Below are positions 1-8,913 of a stretch of 64,000 bases of DNA, one piece after another (within the stretch, counting starts at the first letter, position 1; every line of letters begins with the position of its first letter). The translations under genes were made by a program, and so were the position numbers. Source of the stretch: Nocardia transvalensis (GTDB lineage: Bacteria > Actinomycetota > Actinomycetes > Mycobacteriales > Mycobacteriaceae); the NCBI RefSeq assembly GCF_015477765.1, contig NZ_JADLQQ010000003.1, positions 558,001-622,000 on the forward strand. Direction: 5' to 3'. The notes under the pieces were generated by a model that ran no database searches, had not been told where the DNA came from, and saw only the letters and a list, made by a program, of their open reading frames with translations.

Positions 1-72
1 CCGCACCCTTTATCGCTTCCCGCACCCCCTCTGACGCGTCGCAGGGGGTGCGGGAGAACGAAAAGGGTGCGG
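1..72. repeat. Long imperfect palindrome inside the flippase frame
   Basis: Bases 1-30 and 43-72 are inverted copies matching at about 24 of 30 positions. The outer 10 and inner 12 bases match perfectly, and the loop at 31-42 contains GACGCGTC. In RNA this would be a very stable hairpin. It lies in an open coding frame, so it looks like a palindromic element that inserted without breaking the frame. Confidence 0.7.
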
Positions 73-677
73 CTGCGGAGCGTGGGGGGATCGGGGCGGT
101 GTTGCGGGCGGCGCAGGTGCAGGCGGCGTTGATGGCCTTGTCGTCGGCGGATTTGATTGTGGCGCGGATTGTGTTGGGGGATGTGGATGCGAGTCGATAT
201 GCGTTGGGGGCCATTGCCACCAAGATCGCGTTCTGGTTGCCGCAGGCGGTGGGGGTGGTGCTGTATCCGCGGATGGCGCAGCCGCGGTATTCGGCGCGGG
301 CGGTGCGGGATGCGCTTGCCGTGTTGTCGGCGGTCGGAATCGTGGCCGTCGTCGGGGCGGCCGTTCTCGCGCCGCTGGCACCACTGCTGGCCGGGCGCGA
401 CTATGCCCCGATCGAAGGGCTGCTGTGGTTGTTTGCCCTCGACGGGGCCCTGCTCGCGCTGCTGCAGGGCGCGCTGCTGTCGGCGATCGCGGTCGATCGC
501 ACGGCCCCGGCGATAGTGATCTGGGTGGGCCTGGCCATCGAAATCGTGGTGATGCTGGTATTCGTCCGCTCGCTGCCCGTGCTGATCACCACCGCCACCG
601 CTGTCACCGCGGCGGTCACCGTCGCAATCATCGCCGTCGCCCTCGCCGCAGTCCGCCGGGTGGGGCCGGAAAAGTAA
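1..677 (+). CDS. MATE/Wzx-like polysaccharide flippase, 3' part (5' end outside window)
   Basis: The reading frame is open from position 3 to the stop at 675-677, so the gene begins before the window. The visible part is strongly hydrophobic, with about five or six membrane segments. The stretch LVARIVLGDVDASRYALGAI followed by a WLPQAVGVVLYPRMA-type segment is what I know from the C-terminal half of oligosaccharide or lipid-linked sugar flippases of the MOP superfamily. It probably moves an undecaprenyl- or polyprenyl-linked saccharide across the membrane. An oddity is a 72-base palindrome inside the frame, which encodes a polar insert between membrane segments. A GTG at 48 could start a shorter protein, but that start lies inside the palindrome and I do not favour it. 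The family is fairly sure; the substrate is unknown. Confidence 0.7.
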   Translation, partial: APFIASRTPSDASQGVRENEKGAAAERGGIGAVLRAAQVQAALMALSSADLIVARIVLGDVDASRYALGAIATKIAFWLPQAVGVVLYPRMAQPRYSARAVRDALAVLSAVGIVAVVGAAVLAPLAPLLAGRDYAPIEGLLWLFALDGALLALLQGALLSAIAVDRTAPAIVIWVGLAIEIVVMLVFVRSLPVLITTATAVTAAVTVAIIAVALAAVRRVGPEK

Positions 678-712
678 GCGGCTCCCCCGGATTCGCATCC
701 AGGGGAGCCGCT
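677..712. terminator. Bidirectional hairpin between convergent genes
   Basis: A perfect 11-bp stem (677-687 with 702-712, core GCGGCTCCCC) lies between the flippase stop and the stop of the DUF3068 gene on the other strand. There is no clear T run, as is common in GC-rich actinobacteria. Confidence 0.7.
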
Positions 713-727
713 CGGGGCAAGCCAGGT

Positions 728-1858
728 CTACAAATTCTTGCCGAGGTTGATCTGCTGGGTGGGCTGGTCGTCGGCGGCCGGTTGGTTGGGCTGCGTCGGC
801 GTGCGCTTGCGCACGACCCGGCCGGGCTTGTCGTCGCCGCCGCCGATCAGGCCCAGCACAATGCCGACGATCAGGGCGATCGCACCGACGACGCCGAGGA
901 CGATGGGCAGCGTGCGGCTATAGAGCGACAGCTCGTCGGAGTACTTCTTGGCCTCGGCGATCTGCGAATCCACCGTCTTGGCGTCGAACACCAGGTTCGA
1001 CTTCAGCGCGGTGACCTCGGGCTTCTCGGCGGTGCGCGCGTAGTACAGGTGCAGCTGCTCGGCGCCCTTGATGACGGTGCCGGTCTTCGGCTCCACCCAC
1101 AGATCCCGGACGTTGCTGTAGAAGCGAGACATCGTCACGTTGGCGTCGCCGCCCTCCACACCCCACTTCGAGGCGGGCAGGGTCAGCTTGTTGGTGGGTG
1201 CGTTGACCACCTTCGACAGGTCGGTCGCGGGAATCTGCTGCCGGAAGTGGTAGACCTTCAGATCGTTGATCTCGGTCTCCTCCACGAACTGGACATCGAA
1301 CGACTTGCGCACGTTGATATCGAAGTACGGGTAGGTCTTCTTCTCGGTGCCGATCGGGAACCGGTACTGCAGCCCGGTGTGCTGCACCGGGTCGGCGACG
1401 CTCTGACCCTTGTTGTTGACGGTGGCCGCGACCGACCCGTTGGGATCGGTGTCGACCGGCATACCGTTCTTGCGGTCGATGGTCACCCGGTCGATGGTGG
1501 CGGTCAGCAGGCCGGTGTCGCCCTGCTTATCGATGCGCCGCAATGTCGAGCCGGCCTGAATGGTCATATCGGTCTTGTTGGACGGGTCCTCGACGGTGAG
1601 GAAACGCTGCGAGATCAGCGAGACGTTCTGATCCACCTTCGCCGGACCGTCCCCGGAGGTCAGGCTCTTGGAGTCCAGCACCTCGCTCGGAGCATTCGGG
1701 TTGTTCGTTGCGATGGTGGTGATTTCGAGGTCGAGGGGAGTCTTGGCCAACTGGCCCACCGCATAGGTCGGGATCAGCAGCGCCGCGACGATCAACAGCG
1801 TGCCCAGTCCTACGAGCAGGCAGGCCACCGTCCTTTTGGTACCGGCACCGAGTGCCAT
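728..1858 (-). CDS. DUF3068 (PorA-family) membrane protein
   Basis: This 376-residue protein has a membrane anchor at about residues 10-33. A large outside domain follows, containing sequences typical of DUF3068 such as YFDINVRKSFDVQF and LWVEPKTGTVIKG. A second membrane segment lies at about 318-341, and the cytoplasmic tail is short, polar and Pro/Gln-rich. DUF3068 proteins are widespread in mycolate-forming actinobacteria and their biochemical role is not established. Two membrane segments bracketing an external domain suggest a cell-envelope function. The gene is divergent from the acyltransferase at 2035 and convergent with the flippase. The ATG at 1858 is the natural start because the hydrophobic anchor follows directly. 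Confidence 0.85.
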   Translation of the reverse strand: MALGAGTKRTVACLLVGLGTLLIVAALLIPTYAVGQLAKTPLDLEITTIATNNPNAPSEVLDSKSLTSGDGPAKVDQNVSLISQRFLTVEDPSNKTDMTIQAGSTLRRIDKQGDTGLLTATIDRVTIDRKNGMPVDTDPNGSVAATVNNKGQSVADPVQHTGLQYRFPIGTEKKTYPYFDINVRKSFDVQFVEETEINDLKVYHFRQQIPATDLSKVVNAPTNKLTLPASKWGVEGGDANVTMSRFYSNVRDLWVEPKTGTVIKGAEQLHLYYARTAEKPEVTALKSNLVFDAKTVDSQIAEAKKYSDELSLYSRTLPIVLGVVGAIALIVGIVLGLIGGGDDKPGRVVRKRTPTQPNQPAADDQPTQQINLGKNL

Positions 1859-1975
1859 GCAAACTCTCCTCGTCGTCCAAACAGGTCGTTCCGGGCGAAC
1901 TCTGCCGCCAAACAGCGTTCGTGAGCCCCGACACTAACAGTCCGATGCCCGACCTTGCCGAGCTGAGGCCGGAAA

Positions 1976-2006
1976 AACATTCCGCGCGGACCGGGAATGT
2001 TCCCGG
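1976..2006. promoter_or_regulatory. Overlapping inverted repeats before the acyltransferase gene
   Basis: A 16-base palindrome, CCGGGAATGTTCCCGG (1991-2006), overlaps a second inverted pair, AACATTCC (1976-1983) with GGAATGTT (1994-2001). The pair ends 28 bases before the ATG at 2035, in the divergent intergenic region. It could be an operator or an mRNA leader structure. I do not recognise the regulator. Confidence 0.45.
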
Positions 2007-2034
2007 CGGCGTCGACCCGGCACACTGGATCGCG

Positions 2035-3198
2035 ATGACCGCGACTCTCCCACCGCCCGCCCACCCGCAGTCGGCCGCGCCGATTCCGGTGGCGCCGAGG
2101 GCTTTCGTGCCTGCTCTGGAGGGTATGCGGGGGCTGGCCGCGCTCGGCGTGCTGCTGACCCATGTGGCCTTCCAGACCGGCGCCACCGGCATGCCGGTGC
2201 TGGGCCGGGTGTGGGGCCGATTCGATATGGCGGTGGCCGTCTTCTTCGGTTTGTCCGGATTTCTGCTGTGGCGTCCGCATGCCGCAGCGGCCCGCGGATC
2301 GGGTTCGGCGCCGCGGGCCCGCCGGTATCTCCTGCACCGGGCGGCCCGCATCCTGCCCGCGTACTGGGTGGTGGTGTGCGCGGTGCTGATACTGCTGCCG
2401 ACCGCGGCGCAGTCGGCCGGGCTGCGTGTCTGGATCGCGAATCTTGCGCTGCTGCAGGTATTCGTGCCGTTGACGCTGACCGATGGGCTCACCCAGATGT
2501 GGAGTCTGTCGGTGGAGGTGGCCTTCTATCTCCTGCTCCCGGTGCTGGCGGTGGCGGTGGTGCGGTTGCGCGGCCCGCGGGCGCGGTGGCGGCTGCCGGT
2601 GGTGCTGGCATTGGGCATGGTGAGCCTGGGGTGGAATTTCCTTCCGGTACCGACTCCGGAGGCCATCCACTCCGACAACTGGCTGCCGGGATATCTGCCG
2701 TGGTTCGTCGCGGGCATGGTGCTGGCCGAACTGGTCGAGGATGCGGCGCACGAGGCGGCGGTGCCCGGGTGGCGTCGCGTGCTCGCCAACCCCTGGATCA
2801 TGTGGTCGCTGGCGGCGGTGGCATTCCTGCTGTCGACCACGGATCTGGCCGGTCCGGCCGGGCTGACCCGCGGCGTCGCCTGGCAGTACGCGATGAAAAT
2901 GGGACTCGGTGCGCTCATCGGTTTCGGCCTGCTCGCGCCGCTGGTACTCGGCGACCGGCCGCACCGCTGGCTGCAGAGCAGCCTCGCCGCGACGGTGGGC
3001 CGCTGGTCCTACGGCATCTTCATCTGGCATCTGGCCGTGCTGGCCATGGTCTTCCCGGTCTTCGGCATCGTCCCGTTCCGCGGGAATTTCCTGCACGTGC
3101 TGGTGCTGACGGTGGCCTTCACCCTGCCTCTCGCCGCCGCCAGCTACGCCTTGGTCGAAGAGCCTGTCCGCCACTGGGTTCGCCGCCGCTTCGGCTGA
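2035..3198 (+). CDS. Acyltransferase-3 family integral membrane protein
   Basis: The protein of 387 residues starts with the family signature LEGMRGLAALGVLLTH, whose His is the usual catalytic candidate. About ten hydrophobic segments follow and it ends in a short basic tail. Family members transfer acyl groups (acetyl, succinyl or longer) to extracytoplasmic sugars or lipids, for example in O-acetylation of polysaccharides. I chose the ATG at 2035 because the family signature begins about 22 residues later. The frame is open further upstream to 1852, but that part would overlap the divergent gene. The 3' end overlaps the AftD gene on the other strand by 80 bases, and both C-termini look genuine. 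Confidence 0.85.
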   Translation: MTATLPPPAHPQSAAPIPVAPRAFVPALEGMRGLAALGVLLTHVAFQTGATGMPVLGRVWGRFDMAVAVFFGLSGFLLWRPHAAAARGSGSAPRARRYLLHRAARILPAYWVVVCAVLILLPTAAQSAGLRVWIANLALLQVFVPLTLTDGLTQMWSLSVEVAFYLLLPVLAVAVVRLRGPRARWRLPVVLALGMVSLGWNFLPVPTPEAIHSDNWLPGYLPWFVAGMVLAELVEDAAHEAAVPGWRRVLANPWIMWSLAAVAFLLSTTDLAGPAGLTRGVAWQYAMKMGLGALIGFGLLAPLVLGDRPHRWLQSSLAATVGRWSYGIFIWHLAVLAMVFPVFGIVPFRGNFLHVLVLTVAFTLPLAAASYALVEEPVRHWVRRRFG

Positions 3199-6100
3199 CC
3201 CGCAGCGCGGCGATGCCGACGGCGACGACCGCGACCAGCGCCGGGAACTGCACCCAGAGCGACCCGCCCATATAGCCCTGCGGCGAGCGCCACGGCCCGG
3301 TGGACAGCGCCGCGGCCGAGACCGCGGTGCCGAGCCCGGCGAGGCCGACGAGCACGCGCGGCATGATGCGCGGGAAGAACCGATCGGCGACCAGGCCCGC
3401 GACGGTGAGGCCCAGTCCGACAGGCCCGGAGATCACGGCAGCTGCCACGCCCAACCCGGCCGCACCGACCACGCGAGTTCCCCATGTCCGCATCGAAAGA
3501 GTTGGTGTGCCAATGCCATCGGAATCCCCACCCGGACCGTCGTCGGTGGTGCGGGCGCGCCGACGCCGCCACGGAACGGCCAAAGCGACCAAGGGGATCA
3601 GCAGCAGCAGTCCACCGAAGATGGCCGAGCGGTACCAGCGGTCGAGCGGGAATTCCACAGTGATCGGCCCGCGGGCATCGGCGGGCAGCAGCCACCCCTG
3701 TTCCCAGCCGTCCACGACGATCGGGGTGAGGGAGTGGCCGTCGGCCGTCTGGGCGCGCCACCCGACATTGGTGCTCAACGGAAGTACCAGCAGTCGCGTG
3801 CCGGGGGGAGCCGAAACAGGTTGTTGCGCGGCATCGAGCCGGTTCAGGCGCAGGTGGTCGACGGAGAACAGATCGGTCGGTGCGACGGTTACGTCGACGC
3901 GGCCGGGCGGGAGATCCACCGCAGACTGATCCGGTTCCTCGGTCGAGGAGCTATCGGTGGCCGCCGAATCAATACTGCACAGATGCGCGGAAACCGGTGC
4001 GCCCGACCGCAGTTCCTCGGCGGTAGCGGTCACGGACAGGTGCACCATGCGCCCGGCCACCGCAATGGTCGGTCCGTGAGCGCAGTCGACGGTGATCGGA
4101 CGGTCGAGCGGGGCGGGCGCCGGATAGTCGGGTCCGAGCACATTTACCTCGGCCAAGCCCGGCGGCTGTTCCAGGGTGAAACCCAGAGCGGTCCGGTCCA
4201 GCACGGACTTCCAGCTGTTGATACTCAGTTCGATCCGGTCGGTCACCCGCGGATGTAGGGACAGCCGGACCGCTGTGCCGGGTTCGCCGTCCGGATCGAT
4301 CGACCGGACCTGCGGCCCGTCCCCGAGATTCACCGCCACCTCGGTCGGCCGGGCGGGCAGGTCGCCGAGCGACGGCGTCACCTCCACCCCGGTGACCAGG
4401 GTCGGTCGCGGAAGTTCGATCGTGAGGGTCGGTTTGGGCCCGGCCGGGTTGCGCACGGCATCCTCGGGGGCGATCCAACCGGTGCGCACATCACCGTCGG
4501 TGGCGGCGAAGGCCGAGCCGCGCAGATCGCCCACATCCGCCTTACCGCGGGCGATGGGCCGATCGTGATCGGTGAGCAGCGCCTCCAGGGCGGGGCCCTG
4601 CCGGGTGCGCACGGTCAACTCCGGCGTGACGGACATCGGCGCGGGCACGTTCAGGGTGCGTTCGAAGGTTCCCGGTTCCTCGGCGGGCAGGCCCAGGCCC
4701 TTACTGCAGCGGACCCGATCGGGAGCGTCGAAACACCCGCTGCGACCGGGGAATTCCTGTCCGAGATTCCAGCCCTGCACCTGCGCGCCCGCCGCCACCG
4801 GGGGCAGCACCGTGCGATGCCGAATCTCGACCGGCACCGGCGCATCGAGATTGCTGTATTCGTCCAGACCGAGCTCGCTGATGCCGAATTGGCCGCCCGG
4901 CGTGCCGTTCTCGGTGCGGGTGGCGGTGATGGTCAGCCAATCGGTGCGCCCCGGTGGCAGCGAAACCGACACCGGGACACCGGGTTCGGAGATCCGTGCC
5001 GCCACGGTCCCGTTGCGGGTGCGCACCTCGACCCATTTCACCGGGTCACCGATCGCCGCCGGACTGGTCGTCAGGTGCAGCACACCGGCGCGGATCGGAT
5101 GGTCGAGATCGAGCCGAAGCCATTGCCCGACGGCATGTTGGGCGCTGTTGCTCAGCCAGGCGGTGGACGGGTCCCCGTCGACCACGGCGGCGGTGGAGCT
5201 ACCGGGTGCGGCGCCGCCCAGCTGGGTGGCGTCGGCGGCGGAGCCGGAGGCGGTGATCGTCGCGCCGGACCATTCGCCCTGCACCGGTTGTGTGCCCGGT
5301 ACCGGGTAGTCCGGCACGAGGTTGTGGGTGCGCCGCGGGTCGGTGGGTGCGCGCAGGGCGGAGTTGTGGTTGTCGACGCGGCCGAAATCGGCCTCGCGGT
5401 CCATCGGAGTGTCGGTGACGGTCACCGAGCCGCCCGCCACTCCCGCCCGTGCGGCATCGGCGGCCAGCACGGCCGGACCGTTCGGGCCGGTGCCGTTGCG
5501 GCGCAGGCGTTCGAGCACCTCCGGGCCGCCTTGGACCACCGGAACCGAATCCAGCGGCACCGTGTACGCGCCGGGGAAGGACGCGGGCGCGCCCCGGCCA
5601 CTGCGGACGTCGGCGGGGTTGCCCGGTCGAGGAAGGTCCACGCGATAGATCTCGACCGCCGGATACGCCGGGCGCAGATCACCATCGACGACCAACCCGT
5701 CCCCGTGGCCGATCTCGATCTTGTTGCCGAATTCGGCCACCTTCGTCAACCCCGGAGAGCCGTCGACCGCCTGATGCGCGAGCATCGGCCGGGTCGAGCG
5801 CGAGGTGTCGGGATCGAGATCGTTGCGCAGCACCAGAATTCCGATGCCCTGATCGATCAGGGTCGGCGCGAGCGAGGTCGAGGGCCGCCCGTCCGCGATG
5901 AGCCGCTGCACCGAATCCATGGCCCGGATCGCACCCGGCGGGGTGAGCGGTACGGCGTCGCGCACCGCCCAGGGTGTGCGCGCCAGGGCCTGCAGCGGTT
6001 CGTCGCGGGTCAGCCCCCAGATCTGGCTGCCGAACGGCGCCCCGGGAACCACCAGCGCCCGGGTGTCGGAGGCATTGTGCGCCAACCAGTCCGCGGTCTG

Positions 6101-7468
6101 CTGCCAGTAGGCGGGCACCTTGTCGTAGGCGCCGCGTGGAGCGAGCCTGCCGGTCCAGGCCAGCGAGGTGGCCAGGGCCAGGGCGGCCAGCACCAGCGCG
6201 GTCACGGCCACCATCCGGTCGCGCTCGGGATGGGCGAATGCGTTCCGCCAGACCGGCATCGGCACCGACGCGGGGAGCGGAACCCGGCGCAGCAGATGAG
6301 CCAGGCCCACCACCAACGGAATCCGGATCAGCGGTTCGAGCTTGTGCACATTGCGCAGCGGGGCGCCGCCGGAGTCCAGGAAGATCCGGACGGATTCGGC
6401 GAACGGACCACCGAGCTGCCCCACGTATCCAGCGCAGATGCCGACCAGCCCGACGATCAGGATCAGCGCGAACCGCCCGCGACAGGGCATCGACCGCAGG
6501 GCCAGCCCGGCCATTCCGGCCGCCGCCAGCAGTCCGGTCGCCAGCACCGCGGCGGGCTGGGTGACCAGGACCGCGCCCGCGATGCGCTCCGGCGAGACGA
6601 ACGGCGTCCAGCTGTCGGTGCCGCGCAGCACCTCACCCAGCGACGCCCACTGCGTGGTCACACCGGAGGATTCGATGTAATCCAGGAACGGCGGGCTCAC
6701 CTTGCCGAGCAGCAGCAACGGCACCACCCACCAGAAGGTGGCCAGCACCAGCAGCGGAATCCAGGCGCGCGTGAACCGCCACCACGGACGGTTCGGCCGA
6801 TACGAGGCCCACCAGAGAGCGGCGGGCAGGAACGCGGCCGCGGTCGCGACGGCGTTCACCGACCCCATCAGCGCCAACGCCAGTGCGCTTCCCGCCGGGG
6901 ATGCCGCGCCGCGCACCGACGCGGTGCGCGGGGCCGCGAACACCCTGCCGAGGGCCGCCGGGGCCAGCAGGACCCACGGCGCCAGCATCATCGGCAGCGT
7001 TTCGGACGAGATCGAGCCCAGGGTGGTCAACACCCGGGGCGAGAGCGCGAACACCACCGCCGCCAGCACCCGGGAGCCGCGGGTTCCGATGCCGAGCAGC
7101 TCGCACAGCCGCACGATCCCCCAGAACCCGGCCAGAATCAGCAGCGCCCACCAGATCCGCTGGGTCACCCAGGCCGGTAGGCCGAGGATATGTCCGAGTG
7201 AGAAGAACGCCCCGTGCGGAAAGAAGTAGCCGTAGGCCTGGTTCTGCACCTGGCCCATCGGCGCCTGGCTGCTCCACAGGTGCGCGGCACGCTGCAGAAA
7301 GCCCAGCGGATTCTGGGCCAGATCGTATTTGGTGTCGGCGACCGTGCGCCCCGGAGCCTGCAGAAAGGTCAGCAGGAATGCCGCGACGACGGTCCCGGCG
7401 AACCAGCGCCGGCCCAGCGGCGCGGTGGGATCGGCGACGTGCGGCGACTCAGCGAGAGCCGTACTCAA
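3119..7468 (-). CDS. aftD: AftD-type alpha-(1->3)-arabinofuranosyltransferase (DUF3367)
   Basis: This giant membrane enzyme of about 1449 residues matches the family's usual size (about 1400). The N-terminal half holds a GT-C fold with some ten membrane segments and the acidic donor-site motif TKYDLAQNP early in the first outside loop. The middle is a long periplasmic part with jelly-roll, carbohydrate-binding-like stretches, and further membrane helices occur near the C-terminus. AftD adds branching arabinofuranose from decaprenyl-phospho-arabinose to arabinogalactan and lipoarabinomannan. The first possible start in a sensible place is TTG at 7468, which overlaps the end of the DUF2613 gene by 20 bases and implies translational coupling. 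The family is certain; the exact start is less so. Confidence 0.92.
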   Translation of the reverse strand: MSTALAESPHVADPTAPLGRRWFAGTVVAAFLLTFLQAPGRTVADTKYDLAQNPLGFLQRAAHLWSSQAPMGQVQNQAYGYFFPHGAFFSLGHILGLPAWVTQRIWWALLILAGFWGIVRLCELLGIGTRGSRVLAAVVFALSPRVLTTLGSISSETLPMMLAPWVLLAPAALGRVFAAPRTASVRGAASPAGSALALALMGSVNAVATAAAFLPAALWWASYRPNRPWWRFTRAWIPLLVLATFWWVVPLLLLGKVSPPFLDYIESSGVTTQWASLGEVLRGTDSWTPFVSPERIAGAVLVTQPAAVLATGLLAAAGMAGLALRSMPCRGRFALILIVGLVGICAGYVGQLGGPFAESVRIFLDSGGAPLRNVHKLEPLIRIPLVVGLAHLLRRVPLPASVPMPVWRNAFAHPERDRMVAVTALVLAALALATSLAWTGRLAPRGAYDKVPAYWQQTADWLAHNASDTRALVVPGAPFGSQIWGLTRDEPLQALARTPWAVRDAVPLTPPGAIRAMDSVQRLIADGRPSTSLAPTLIDQGIGILVLRNDLDPDTSRSTRPMLAHQAVDGSPGLTKVAEFGNKIEIGHGDGLVVDGDLRPAYPAVEIYRVDLPRPGNPADVRSGRGAPASFPGAYTVPLDSVPVVQGGPEVLERLRRNGTGPNGPAVLAADAARAGVAGGSVTVTDTPMDREADFGRVDNHNSALRAPTDPRRTHNLVPDYPVPGTQPVQGEWSGATITASGSAADATQLGGAAPGSSTAAVVDGDPSTAWLSNSAQHAVGQWLRLDLDHPIRAGVLHLTTSPAAIGDPVKWVEVRTRNGTVAARISEPGVPVSVSLPPGRTDWLTITATRTENGTPGGQFGISELGLDEYSNLDAPVPVEIRHRTVLPPVAAGAQVQGWNLGQEFPGRSGCFDAPDRVRCSKGLGLPAEEPGTFERTLNVPAPMSVTPELTVRTRQGPALEALLTDHDRPIARGKADVGDLRGSAFAATDGDVRTGWIAPEDAVRNPAGPKPTLTIELPRPTLVTGVEVTPSLGDLPARPTEVAVNLGDGPQVRSIDPDGEPGTAVRLSLHPRVTDRIELSINSWKSVLDRTALGFTLEQPPGLAEVNVLGPDYPAPAPLDRPITVDCAHGPTIAVAGRMVHLSVTATAEELRSGAPVSAHLCSIDSAATDSSSTEEPDQSAVDLPPGRVDVTVAPTDLFSVDHLRLNRLDAAQQPVSAPPGTRLLVLPLSTNVGWRAQTADGHSLTPIVVDGWEQGWLLPADARGPITVEFPLDRWYRSAIFGGLLLLIPLVALAVPWRRRRARTTDDGPGGDSDGIGTPTLSMRTWGTRVVGAAGLGVAAAVISGPVGLGLTVAGLVADRFFPRIMPRVLVGLAGLGTAVSAAALSTGPWRSPQGYMGGSLWVQFPALVAVVAVGIAALRVSRSGGEPSGGQALRPRRSWRRREAG

Positions 7469-7619
7469 CGTTGTTGAGCAGCGACGAGGACTCGTTGCCG
7501 CTGCGATCCACCTCGGGTCGCGTGTTCTGCTGCGCCGCGATCGTGATGACGAATACCGCCACCGCACCGAGCACAGCCCCAGCGACGGCGCTCGCTACAC
7601 CAGGAACGGCAAACTTCAT
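7449..7619 (-). CDS. DUF2613 small membrane protein preceding AftD
   Basis: A 56-residue protein beginning MKFAVPGVASAVAGAVLGA, with one membrane helix at about residues 5-30 and a polar tail ending in LLNNVEYGSR. A small DUF2613 protein directly before aftD is conserved in mycobacteria (the Rv0236A-Rv0236c pair), and the overlap with the AftD frame shows the same coupling here. Its role is unknown; a subunit or assembly helper of AftD is a reasonable inference. I chose the ATG at 7619 because it gives the family's usual N-terminus. Upstream in-frame ATGs would add 14 polar residues. Confidence 0.85.
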   Translation of the reverse strand: MKFAVPGVASAVAGAVLGAVAVFVITIAAQQNTRPEVDRSGNESSSLLNNVEYGSR

Positions 7620-7700
7620 CGCGGTACTCCCATACATCGACGCAGGCGTATTCCGAGTCAACCTACAACATGTGCCCGCGATCGGGCAGCCGGGAGCCGA

Positions 7701-8795
7701 TCAGTGCTCGGGAAGTCGGCAGTGCAGGCCGCCGAGGAAAGTCCGGAGCTTGGCGGTGGTTTCGTCGAGTTCGGCGTGCGGGTCGGAGGCGGCGACGATC
7801 CCACCGCCGCCGAAGGCGCGGACCGTGCGGCCGTCGGCGGACAGTTCGGCGCAGCGGATGGCGACCACCCATTCACCGTCGCCGTGGGTGTCGCACCAGC
7901 CGACCGCGCCGCCGTAGAAACCGCGCTCCTCCTCCAGTTCGCAGATGGTCTGCAGGGCCAGATCGGAGGGCGTGCCGCAGACGGCCGGGGTCGGGTGCAG
8001 CAGCAGCGCCAGATCGAGGGCGGTGACGCTCGGATCGCGCAGTCGGCCCTGAATCGGGGTGGCGAGATGCCACACCTCGGCCGTGTTGATCAGTTCCGGC
8101 CCGTCGGGAACGGTGAGCTCGCCGCACACCGAGCCCAGCCGCTCTCGGATCCAGTCGATGACGAAGGCGTGTTCGGCGCGGTTCTTGGTGCTGGCGAGCA
8201 GTTCTCGAGAGCGTTCGGCGTCGATCTCCGGATCGGGGTGGCGCGGCGCGGTTCCGGCGAGCGGGCGCAGGGTCACGGTGTCGCCGTAGCGTGCGACCAG
8301 GACCTCGGGCGTCGCACCGACCAGGCCGGCTCCCGGCCGCCCGGCGGGGGTCAGATCGACGGCGAAGATGTTGGCGAGCGGATGCCGCGAGAGCAGATGC
8401 GCGGCCACGATCACCGGATCCAGCGGCTGGTCCGCCTCCGCGAGCACCGACCGGGCCGCCACCACCTTCCGCAACGGCTGCCCGGGATCCGACAACTGTT
8501 CGACCAGCTTCGTCACGCGGGCGATATGCTCTGCGGCACTGGGGATTTCGGTGACGACCTGAACGCCGGGCAGCGGCGGCAACGCGGCCGGGCGCCACGG
8601 CCCGGCGAGGTGCTGGGACCTCTCCGGCACGCACAGCGCCGCCGGGTTGCGCGGATCGAACGCCAGCGCACCCACGATCAGATCCGCTTCCCCCTGTTTC
8701 AGCGCCGCCGCCGCCCGCCGCGCATCGTCGAACGCCTGCCGGACACCGGCCGTGCGGAGCACGCTTCCGGGCTGTGCGAGCAGAAAGCCGTCCAT
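7701..8795 (-). CDS. entC: Isochorismate synthase (chorismate-binding family)
   Basis: The 364-residue protein belongs to the anthranilate/isochorismate/salicylate synthase superfamily. It shows the substrate- and Mg-binding stretches LRPLAGTAPRH, the ELxxS-type helix around SRELLAST, LLHPTPAVCGTP, and the C-terminal ERGFYGGAVGW plus VRAFGGGGIV. It converts chorismate to isochorismate, feeding menaquinone or siderophore aryl acids. Its size and composition resemble M. tuberculosis EntC (Rv3215). No isochorismatase, pyruvate lyase or NRPS gene lies nearby, so the pathway cannot be told from context. An ATG four codons upstream (8807) is an alternative start. Salicylate synthase activity cannot be excluded from sequence alone. 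Confidence 0.85.
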   Translation of the reverse strand: MDGFLLAQPGSVLRTAGVRQAFDDARRAAAALKQGEADLIVGALAFDPRNPAALCVPERSQHLAGPWRPAALPPLPGVQVVTEIPSAAEHIARVTKLVEQLSDPGQPLRKVVAARSVLAEADQPLDPVIVAAHLLSRHPLANIFAVDLTPAGRPGAGLVGATPEVLVARYGDTVTLRPLAGTAPRHPDPEIDAERSRELLASTKNRAEHAFVIDWIRERLGSVCGELTVPDGPELINTAEVWHLATPIQGRLRDPSVTALDLALLLHPTPAVCGTPSDLALQTICELEEERGFYGGAVGWCDTHGDGEWVVAIRCAELSADGRTVRAFGGGGIVAASDPHAELDETTAKLRTFLGGLHCRLPEH

Positions 8796-8884
8796 GGACC
8801 CGACCATAGTCCGCGCCTCTCACCCCGGCGTCCGACAGCGACCGAGATCTCAGTGTGAAGGGGCCCACCGGGTATGAAGCCATC

Positions 8885-8911
8885 GTCATCCCGGCGTGCT
8901 TTCGGCCGGGA
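8885..8911 (-). repeat. Dispersed post-stop hairpin element, copy 1
   Basis: Read on the minus strand, this is TCCCGGC, a loop CGAAAGCAC, GCCGGGA, then TGAC. It begins two bases after the stop codon of the universal stress protein. The same element occurs near 11706, 20635, 28591 and 34483. Confidence 0.7.
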
Positions 8912-8913
8912 CG

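Noticed and set aside
4565..7180. An 871-codon open frame opposite AftD
   Set aside because: Composition is Arg/Gly/His/Gln-rich with no start signals. It is an antisense shadow of AftD.
7701..8795. Part of a siderophore cluster
   Set aside because: No NRPS, MbtH, salicylate ligase or transporter genes lie on either side.
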